Positions 1 through 5,261 of a DNA stretch of 6,286 nt are shown here, one piece after another. Where the stretch lies: assembly GCA_905479505.1 (NCBI GenBank), contig CAJQMS010000148.1, positions 1-6,286 of the forward strand, read 5' to 3'. The notes under the pieces are model-generated. The model searched no databases and was not told the DNA's origin. It worked only from the letters and a program-made list of their open reading frames with translations. Source of the DNA: an uncultured Burkholderiales Genera incertae sedis bacterium (GTDB taxonomy: Bacteria > Pseudomonadota > Gammaproteobacteria > Burkholderiales > Eutrophovitaceae). The stretch's first letter is position 1. Each line of letters starts with the position of its first letter. A program made the position numbers and the translations under genes.

Positions 1-2
1 CC

Positions 3-95
3 TCTGATCGCGAATCCTCTCGCCGAACTTTTGCCGAAGTCAGTCCTGATCAGTTATGCACAGTCCGGCAAATGCAACGAACGCCAGGCCAGTAA
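3..95 (+). CDS. Possible 3' end of an upstream gene (unidentified)
   Basis: A reading frame open from the left edge ends in TAA at 93-95 and would encode about 30 C-terminal residues, rich in Arg, Ser and Gln. I do not recognise the peptide and it shows no domain or membrane segment. The only support is position: a + strand intrinsic terminator begins two bases after the stop, where the end of a gene would be expected. A second + frame is open from 1 to 204, but it runs straight through that terminator; the third has a stop at 5-7, so an upstream gene could also end there. Thirty open codons are easily reached by chance, so this is a weak call. Confidence 0.25.
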   Translation, partial: SDRESSRRTFAEVSPDQLCTVRQMQRTPGQ

Positions 96-97
96 TT

Positions 98-117
98 ACG
101 CTGATTCCAGCGTTTTT
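98..117 (+). terminator. Intrinsic (rho-independent) terminator
   Basis: A perfect 6-bp stem, ACGCTG (98-103) and CAGCGT (108-113), closes a four-base ATTC loop and runs directly into TTTT, then ATT (to 120). The T-run follows the stem only on the + strand, so it should end transcription coming from the left and insulate phoB from an upstream gene. The stem is short but GC-containing and without mismatches. Confidence 0.55.
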
Positions 118-120
118 ATT

Positions 121-272
121 CGTTCTGATAACCGAACGGTCACAGATCAAAGCTCAAGCACCCAAGACACTCATCATCGAAGTATTAGCATCTCGATTTT
201 TTAACTCACTGTAGCTTATTCGATCAGCCGAATCTTGTAACAAGACAAAGGCTTATTTGCTGTCTGATCATT
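121..272. other. Intergenic region, no gene seen
   Basis: Between the terminator and the Pho-box repeats I find no frame with a credible start and ribosome binding site on either strand, no tRNA or other RNA gene, and no repeat longer than a few bases. It contains a small interrupted palindrome, CTTGT-A-ACAAG (234-244), and several TGATCA-type or GATC sites. These could be regulatory but are short enough to be chance. Confidence 0.5.
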
Positions 273-294
273 CTGTAACACATTCGTAACACAA
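273..294 (+). promoter_or_regulatory. Probable Pho box (PhoB binding site) upstream of phoB
   Basis: Two direct repeats, CTGTAAC (273-279) and TCGTAAC (284-290), are spaced 11 bases start to start, each followed by a four-base AC-rich spacer (ACAT, ACAA). This matches the known Pho-box design of 7-base CTGTCAT-like half sites with 4-base spacers, one helical turn apart. The core GTAACACA is repeated exactly (275-282 and 286-293). The site lies 12 bases before a -10-like hexamer and 41 bases before the phoB start, as expected for a PhoB-activated promoter with a poor -35. This implies autoregulation of phoBR, an inference from sequence alone. Confidence 0.65.
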
Positions 295-306
295 CTATGG
301 TTTCAT

Positions 307-312
307 CATAAT
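307..312 (+). promoter_or_regulatory. Probable -10 element of the phoB promoter
   Basis: CATAAT matches the TATAAT consensus at five of six positions. Seventeen bases upstream, the -35 place holds TCGTAA (284-289), a weak match that is also part of the second Pho-box repeat. This is the usual arrangement where PhoB replaces -35 recognition. Transcription would start near 318-320, leaving a very short leader before the phoB start. Confidence 0.5.
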
Positions 313-325
313 GTGCGAAATTGTA

Positions 326-330
326 AGGAG
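326..330 (+). promoter_or_regulatory. Ribosome binding site of phoB
   Basis: AGGAG lies five bases before the ATG at 336 and fixes the phoB start. It is clearly stronger than the site available to the next gene, phoR. Confidence 0.8.
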
Positions 331-335
331 AGCAC

Positions 336-1049
336 ATGGAACCCCCTGTTCTTCGACGTGTATTAATTGTTGATGATGAGTCGTCCATAAGAGATATGCT
401 CGCCATGGCTCTTGAAATGGCTGGCTTTGAAGTAGTTCATGCCGGCGATGCACAAACCGCCTTACAAGAGATTGCGTCTCTGCAACCTGATCTGGCCATC
501 ATCGACTGGATGATGCCGAAAACATCAGGACTAGAGTTATGCAGACGAATCCGTAAAAATCCTGATACTGCAGAAATTCCTTTAGTTCTCCTTACAGCGC
601 GTGGAGAAGAGGACGCAAAAATCACCGGGCTAGAAGTGGCTGACGATTATATTACTAAGCCCTTTTCGCCACGAGAACTCGTAGCAAGGCTCAAGGCTGT
701 TTTGCGAAGGACCACTCCTCGAGGCATCGACGAGCCGGTTGAATATGATGGTCTTCGACTCGATCCTGTCGGGCAAAAAATTACAGCTCGTGGACGCTCT
801 CTTCTTCTCAGCCCGACCGAGTTTCGACTGTTACAACTTTTTATGACGCAGCCCAATAGAGCGTTTACTCGCTCCCAGTTGCTTGATCGAGTTTGGGGGG
901 GCGATGTTTATATCGACGATCGAACAGTCGATGTACACATTCGCCGACTACGTAAGATTTTAGGAGAGAACCATAGTGAAATGATCCAAACTGTGCGAGG
1001 CACCGGCTATCGTTTTGATCCACCAAATACCGCAAGCACTAACAGGTAA
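336..1049 (+). CDS. phoB: Phosphate regulon response regulator PhoB
   Basis: Cytoplasmic OmpR-family transcription factor, 237 residues (E. coli PhoB is about 229). When phosphorylated by PhoR it dimerises and binds Pho boxes to activate phosphate-scavenging genes. Receiver domain, residues about 6-125: acidic pair D13-D14, phospho-acceptor D57 in an IIDWMMP motif (the Trp after Asp is typical of PhoB), switch T87 in LLTARG, and K108 in DDYITKPF. Winged-helix domain, about 133-229: recognition helix DDRTVDVHIRRLRK (194-207) and wing TVRGTGYRF (219-227). The start is set by AGGAG five bases upstream. It is 28 bases ahead of phoR, so co-transcription is likely, under a probable Pho box. Odd points: the usual GLExGADDY is shortened to GLEVADDY (98-105), with the glycine codon absent, and a G7 run encodes W187-G189. 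The frame is otherwise intact. The identity is secure from motifs and the phoR neighbour. Confidence 0.97.
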   Translation: MEPPVLRRVLIVDDESSIRDMLAMALEMAGFEVVHAGDAQTALQEIASLQPDLAIIDWMMPKTSGLELCRRIRKNPDTAEIPLVLLTARGEEDAKITGLEVADDYITKPFSPRELVARLKAVLRRTTPRGIDEPVEYDGLRLDPVGQKITARGRSLLLSPTEFRLLQLFMTQPNRAFTRSQLLDRVWGGDVYIDDRTVDVHIRRLRKILGENHSEMIQTVRGTGYRFDPPNTASTNR

Positions 1050-1077
1050 TCCGTAGGAACAAATTTCAAACCAGCTC

Positions 1078-2367
1078 ATGAAAAATAATTACGCCACGAC
1101 CATCGTTGAAATCATTTCTTTAGCTATCGCCGGGGGGGTGCTGGGCACCATATCCGGTCATTTCATAGAATCATTTTTAATTGTATTAGCAACCTTTCTA
1201 GGCATTACTCTCTGGCACCGAAATCGTTTCTACAATTGGCTCAGTAATGAACAAATCCCTGAACCTCTGGAAACATCAGATTTGTGGGCCGATATTTTTA
1301 AGAGAATTATCCTAGAAAGGTCTGCTACCGCCCAGAAAACTGAGTCAATTTCAAGGGAGTTAGTGGATCTGAAGAATGCGGTAAGTAACTTGCCCCTTGG
1401 AGTGGTAATAACCGATGCAAATTGGACCCTCATAACGCTCAATCGCACGGCTGAGCAGCTATTAGATCTAAGCCAATCAAACGACAGAGGCGCATCTCTA
1501 TTTTCGTTAATTAGATCTCCGAGCCTCAAGCAATACGCGGAATCACAGGACTATCAAGAGCCAATCGTCATAGATAATATTCAAGATACAGGGGTATCGA
1601 TTGAGTTTTGCTTCACCAGAGATAATGGAAATACAAGGATCATCCTGATCCGTGATGTCACCAAGTTCAAAAAAACAAATGAAATGCGATCAGACTTTAT
1701 TGCCAACGTCTCACACGAACTTAAAACACCTCTTACTGTCGTAAATGGGTACCTAGAGACCTTAATCGACCATCAATTAGTGACCGGAGCAACCCTGAAG
1801 GCTATAGAAAATGCAGCTGCTCAAGGACGCAGGATGGAAAATATCATCCAAGATCTATTGACGCTGTCTCAACTTGAAACCTCCACAATTGAGGAAGGCC
1901 AGTCATTTGATTTGAATAAAATAGTAGACGATGCGATTGCACAAGCGCGCCAGCTCGCAATCAGTCTAGACAAAAACAACACCAAAATTATTGCGCAAAT
2001 CGAATATCCAATCGAACTACACGGAAACCCAGACGAAATTTTCTCCCTGGTTTCAAATCTTTTAAGTAATGCAATTCGGTACACGGCTGATAACTCATCA
2101 GTCCTCGTAACAGCACACTTAAAAAATCAGACGGTGACGCTCCGAATTGAAGACGATGGGCCAGGGATTGCTGAGCGACACTTACATCGCCTCACCGAAC
2201 GTTTCTACCGGGTGGACGAGAGTCATTCTTCATCAACTGGAGGCACTGGATTAGGACTTTCGATTGCTAATCATATTATGAGCCGCCACAACGGTGAGTT
2301 ACGAATCGACTCAAAACATGGGAAAGGTACTGTTGTGGAATGCTACTTCCCAAAATCAAGTCGGTAG
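1078..2367 (+). CDS. phoR: Phosphate regulon sensor histidine kinase PhoR
   Basis: Inner-membrane sensor kinase, 429 residues (E. coli PhoR is 431). It autophosphorylates and passes phosphate to PhoB; when phosphate is plentiful it acts as a PhoB phosphatase under control of Pst and PhoU. Two adjacent hydrophobic segments (about 7-29 and 31-47) have almost no periplasmic loop between them, the PhoR hallmark, so the signal must come from inside the membrane or cytoplasm. Then follow a charged linker (about 48-95), a PAS-like domain (about 100-195), the H-box with H213 in VSHELKTPL, N-box NLLSNAIRYT (327-336), G1 DDGPGI (359-364), F-box ERFYRVD (374-380) and G2 GGTGLGLS (388-395). All catalytic motifs are present. 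The ATG at 1078 has no good ribosome site right before it; AGGA at 1055-1058 is about 19 bases away, so translation may be coupled to phoB or start elsewhere. A G7 run encodes residues 19-21. Confidence 0.96.
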   Translation: MKNNYATTIVEIISLAIAGGVLGTISGHFIESFLIVLATFLGITLWHRNRFYNWLSNEQIPEPLETSDLWADIFKRIILERSATAQKTESISRELVDLKNAVSNLPLGVVITDANWTLITLNRTAEQLLDLSQSNDRGASLFSLIRSPSLKQYAESQDYQEPIVIDNIQDTGVSIEFCFTRDNGNTRIILIRDVTKFKKTNEMRSDFIANVSHELKTPLTVVNGYLETLIDHQLVTGATLKAIENAAAQGRRMENIIQDLLTLSQLETSTIEEGQSFDLNKIVDDAIAQARQLAISLDKNNTKIIAQIEYPIELHGNPDEIFSLVSNLLSNAIRYTADNSSVLVTAHLKNQTVTLRIEDDGPGIAERHLHRLTERFYRVDESHSSSTGGTGLGLSIANHIMSRHNGELRIDSKHGKGTVVECYFPKSSR

Positions 2368-2376
2368 AGCCAACCC

Positions 2377-3084
2377 TTAATCTACTTTATTCTGGTTAAC
2401 TCCAGGGTGCCGAATATCGACACCTTGAATCATGTAGATTACGTATTCAGCAATATTTGTCGCGTGATCTCCGACTCTCTCAAGTGAACGAGCGATCCAA
2501 ACAACATTCAGAACAGTACCAATATTTCTCGGGTCTTCGATCATAAAAGTGGCCAAGGCACGGAGTGCAGATTGGTAGATTTTATCTACCTCTCGCTCTC
2601 TCTCGAATATTTCTTTAGCAAGATCTAAATCTAGCCTGGCAAATGCCGTGAGAGCTTCAGAAAGCATCTTCCTCACTTGCTCTGCGATTCTCTCTATCTC
2701 AGTGATACCAACGCTATCCCGACTACTGAATGAGTCCAGACTCAGCCGTCCGACTTTCTCTAACTCGTCACCCATCCGCTCAAGATCTCTAACAATCTTA
2801 GAAACCCCCAAAACAAGGCGTAAATCAGACGCAATTGGTTGCCTTCGAACTATTAATGATTCAACTTGGTCGTCCAGATCAATTTCCGCCGCATTGATTT
2901 TTCGTTCGTTTTCTTCGATACCATCTAAAACAGACGAATTATTAGTTTTGAAAAAACTAAGCGCAGACACCAATTGCGCCTCAACGAGCCCACCCATCTC
3001 CAATATCGAACGTCGAAGTACGTCTAACTCATCATTAAATTCGCTTGAAATATGGCGAAAAAAGTCGTCATTCAATTCTGTCAT
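2377..3084 (-). CDS. phoU: Phosphate signalling regulator PhoU
   Basis: Cytoplasmic all-helical protein of 235 residues (E. coli PhoU about 241) that couples the Pst transporter to PhoR and, in phosphate excess, keeps PhoR in its phosphatase mode and restrains uptake. The sequence shows the family's two-repeat design: each half is a three-helix bundle with a metal-contact signature, DLERMGDELEKVGR at 100-113 and LERVGDHATNIAEYV at 201-215. The ATG at 3084 is preceded by GGA (3091-3093) six bases upstream, overlapping the end of pstB, and only three bases separate the pstB stop from this start, so translation is probably coupled. It is the last gene of the pst cluster, the usual place. Its stop lies 9 bases from that of the convergent phoR. 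The last ten residues are a variable tail. Confidence 0.96.
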   Translation of the reverse strand: MTELNDDFFRHISSEFNDELDVLRRSILEMGGLVEAQLVSALSFFKTNNSSVLDGIEENERKINAAEIDLDDQVESLIVRRQPIASDLRLVLGVSKIVRDLERMGDELEKVGRLSLDSFSSRDSVGITEIERIAEQVRKMLSEALTAFARLDLDLAKEIFEREREVDKIYQSALRALATFMIEDPRNIGTVLNVVWIARSLERVGDHATNIAEYVIYMIQGVDIRHPGVNQNKVD

Positions 3085-3087
3085 GAC

Positions 3088-3939
3088 CTATCCAAATCTT
3101 CCGGTTATATAATCTTGTGTTAATTCATGCTTTGGATTGGTAAATACCTGCTTGGTGTCACCAACTTCAACCAACTTCCCTAAATGAAAATAAGCCGTTC
3201 TATCCGAAACGCGGGCAGCCTGCTGCATCGAGTGAGTAACGATAACAATCGTATATTGCTCACGCAGTTCATGGATTAGCTCTTCAACTTTAGCCGTTGC
3301 AATTGGATCGAGAGCGGAACATGGCTCATCCATGAGAATTACCTCTGGGCTAACAGCGATAGTTCGCGCAATACATAGACGCTGCTGCTGGCCGCCCGAT
3401 AGGCCTGTCCCGGGTTGATCTAGTCGATCCTTAACCTCTTCCCAAAGTCCCGCTCGCTGTAGCGATGTCTCAACAATCTGCTCTAATTCCACTTTGCTGC
3501 TCGCTAACCCATGTATCGTTGGTCCGTATGCGATATTGTCAAAAATTGATTTAGGAAAGGGATTAGCCTTCTGGAAAACCATTCCAACGCGAGCTCGCAA
3601 GGAAACAACATCGATGAGAGGGTCATAGATATTCCGGCCATCAATGTTGATTTCTCCTTCTACTCGACATTTGTCAATGGTGTCATTCATCCTATTTAAG
3701 CAACGTAGGAACGTAGATTTCCCGCAGCCTGAAGGTCCGATGAAAGAGATGACTTGGCTAGCTCCGATATCAAGACTGATGTCATCAATAGCGTGCTTGT
3801 CTCCATAAAACACATCGACATTGCGCGCAGAAACACGTGGGTTGTCCACGACAATTTGCCCCAGCGTTTTATCCGGCATAACTCTCCGTTCAATTTGGCT
3901 AGCAGTCTCAACCATAGAATTACTCATTACTATTTCCAT
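3088..3939 (-). CDS. pstB: Phosphate ABC transporter ATP-binding protein PstB
   Basis: Cytoplasmic ATPase of the PstSCAB high-affinity phosphate importer, 283 residues from the chosen start. ABC motifs in order: Walker A GPSGCGKST (68-76), Q-loop VFQKANPFP (121-129), signature LSGGQQQR (180-187), Walker B VILMDEP (200-206) with catalytic E205, D-loop SALD (208-211) and switch H236. The VFQKANPFPKSIFDNIAYGP wording is specific to PstB. The N-terminus has about 35 residues before the ABC core starts, longer than E. coli PstB (257 residues). The start is uncertain: ATG at 3939 has GTGAG five bases upstream, while ATG at 3927 has GGA seven bases upstream and would give 279 residues; a TTG at 3942 is less likely. 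The gene lies 14 bases after pstA and 3 bases before phoU. Confidence 0.96.
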   Translation of the reverse strand: MEIVMSNSMVETASQIERRVMPDKTLGQIVVDNPRVSARNVDVFYGDKHAIDDISLDIGASQVISFIGPSGCGKSTFLRCLNRMNDTIDKCRVEGEINIDGRNIYDPLIDVVSLRARVGMVFQKANPFPKSIFDNIAYGPTIHGLASSKVELEQIVETSLQRAGLWEEVKDRLDQPGTGLSGGQQQRLCIARTIAVSPEVILMDEPCSALDPIATAKVEELIHELREQYTIVIVTHSMQQAARVSDRTAYFHLGKLVEVGDTKQVFTNPKHELTQDYITGRFG

Positions 3940-3953
3940 CAAATCTCACTGGG

Positions 3954-5261
3954 TCACCAACGACGCTCTAATTTTTTACGGAGAAAAATTGCTGCGCCAT
4001 TCATGCTGACAAGGAAAGCGAGCAAGATAATTATGGCTGCACTAGTTTTTTGAACAAACATGCGTTCAGCGAAATCTGCCCACATAAAAATTTGCACTGG
4101 CAGCACTGTCCCCGGATCAGTGACGCCAGTTGGTACATCTACAATAAAAGCCACCATCCCGATCATTAGAAGCGGCGCAGTTTCTCCTAGCGCTTGCGCC
4201 ATGCCTATGATTGTTCCTGTCAATATACCCGGCATAGCTAGTGGTAACACATGATGAACGATGGTTTGAATTTTTGAGGCCCCAATGCCCAAAGCTGCAT
4301 CTCGAATGCTTGGCGGAACAGCCCTGATAGCAGCTCTCGATGAAATAATGATCGTTGGCAGAGTCATGAGTGCTAAAACAATCCCACCTACCAAAGGGAT
4401 AGATCTCGGCATGCCAAATACGCTAATAAAAATCGCTAGTCCCATTATCCCATAGACGACTGAGGGTACTGCCGCCAAATTATTAATATTGATTTCAATA
4501 ATCTCTGTAAGGCGATTTTTTGGTGCCATTTCTTCTAAGTAGACAGCGGTACCAACACCCAGTGGGAAAGCGAGAATAATGCAAACGAGCAAGGTAAAGA
4601 GTGATCCGATCAAAGCTCCAAAAATGCCCGCCATTTCCGCGTCACGGGAGGCTGAACCAAAGAACAGATAGTCACTAATCTCGTAACTAAGTCGATTTTG
4701 CGCATCAAGGATATCAATGTAAGAGATCTGTAGATCACTGATTCTTCTATCAGCCTCAGAGGTTTCTCGAGAAATAAAACCTCGTAGAAAAGAGTCTACA
4801 TCATCATCCACAGCAAATTTCATGGCGACCGTTGAGCCCATCTGTTGTGGGTGATTCAGCACATAAGTCATCAGACGCTGACTCGACCCGGATGAAATCA
4901 ACTTACGAGCGTCACGCTTTGCTTTGCGCCCCTCGGGATTACCAAGCGCCAAATACAATGAGTCACGTACAGCACCGTCAAAATCTCCTTGCGACAGGGA
5001 CTCAATTGTCATTTGCCCCGTAGGATCGAGCTTTGCCGCATCTAGTTGAACTTCAAGTGTCACGTAGTGTTGAAAGAATCCGGGTATTCCCTTACTCAAA
5101 ATTCCTGCGAACAAAAGGATCAAGAACCCTATCGCTACTGCAACTGCAGACTGCCCAATAAATAAAAACTGAGACTCTTTGCGCTTGCGCGCCTTGATCG
5201 TCAGAGCGACTCGTTCTGATGCTTGCCGAGGGCTAAGATTTTTTGTGCTTTGATCAGTCAT
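3954..5261 (-). CDS. pstA: Phosphate ABC transporter permease PstA, long form
   Basis: Inner-membrane permease, 435 residues, which pairs with PstC to form the phosphate channel driven by PstB. After a basic cytoplasmic N-terminus there is a first membrane helix (about 34-55), then a large, mostly polar and presumably periplasmic region (about 56-208), then the typical permease core with five hydrophobic segments (about 212-240, 262-283, 288-309, 346-375, 406-427). The coupling loop that contacts PstB is visible as DAALGIGASKIQTIVHHVLP (321-340). E. coli PstA is about 296 residues, so the extra length is the insert, which I match from memory to the DUF3333 type seen in many proteobacterial PstA. 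ATG at 5261 is chosen over a TTG at 5285 because GAGAG (5266-5270) lies just upstream and it gives an 8-base overlap with pstC instead of 32. Confidence 0.95.
   Translation of the reverse strand: MTDQSTKNLSPRQASERVALTIKARKRKESQFLFIGQSAVAVAIGFLILLFAGILSKGIPGFFQHYVTLEVQLDAAKLDPTGQMTIESLSQGDFDGAVRDSLYLALGNPEGRKAKRDARKLISSGSSQRLMTYVLNHPQQMGSTVAMKFAVDDDVDSFLRGFISRETSEADRRISDLQISYIDILDAQNRLSYEISDYLFFGSASRDAEMAGIFGALIGSLFTLLVCIILAFPLGVGTAVYLEEMAPKNRLTEIIEININNLAAVPSVVYGIMGLAIFISVFGMPRSIPLVGGIVLALMTLPTIIISSRAAIRAVPPSIRDAALGIGASKIQTIVHHVLPLAMPGILTGTIIGMAQALGETAPLLMIGMVAFIVDVPTGVTDPGTVLPVQIFMWADFAERMFVQKTSAAIIILLAFLVSMNGAAIFLRKKLERRW

Noticed and set aside
40..150. - strand short frame with a membrane-helix-like stretch, considered as the end of a UbiA-type protein
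   Set aside because: Only about 36 codons between stops, no ATG or ribosome binding site, and the resemblance is only to generic hydrophobic residues.
1..204. + strand frame open from the left edge to TAA at 202-204
   Set aside because: It passes through the intrinsic terminator at 98-117, has Ser-rich unrecognisable content in its last half, and 67 open codons is not rare by chance.
56..214. 52-codon + strand ORF with a hydrophobic stretch
   Set aside because: No ribosome binding site before its ATG, spans the terminator, and resembles nothing I know; the neighbouring frames and the opposite strand also give hydrophobic stretches here.
234..244. Palindrome CTTGT-A-ACAAG as a possible operator
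   Set aside because: Five-base arms are common by chance and it has no fixed relation to the -10 or Pho box; it includes TTGTAAC, but not at the 11-base phasing of the Pho-box repeats.
1230..1529. 99-codon ORF antisense to phoR, and similar antisense frames over pstB, pstA and pstC
   Set aside because: They lie fully opposite well-identified genes, lack ribosome binding sites and family motifs, and are expected shadow frames.
2392..2405. CTGG-TTAACT-CCAG hairpin as a terminator for phoR or phoU
   Set aside because: Only four base pairs and no T-run in either direction.
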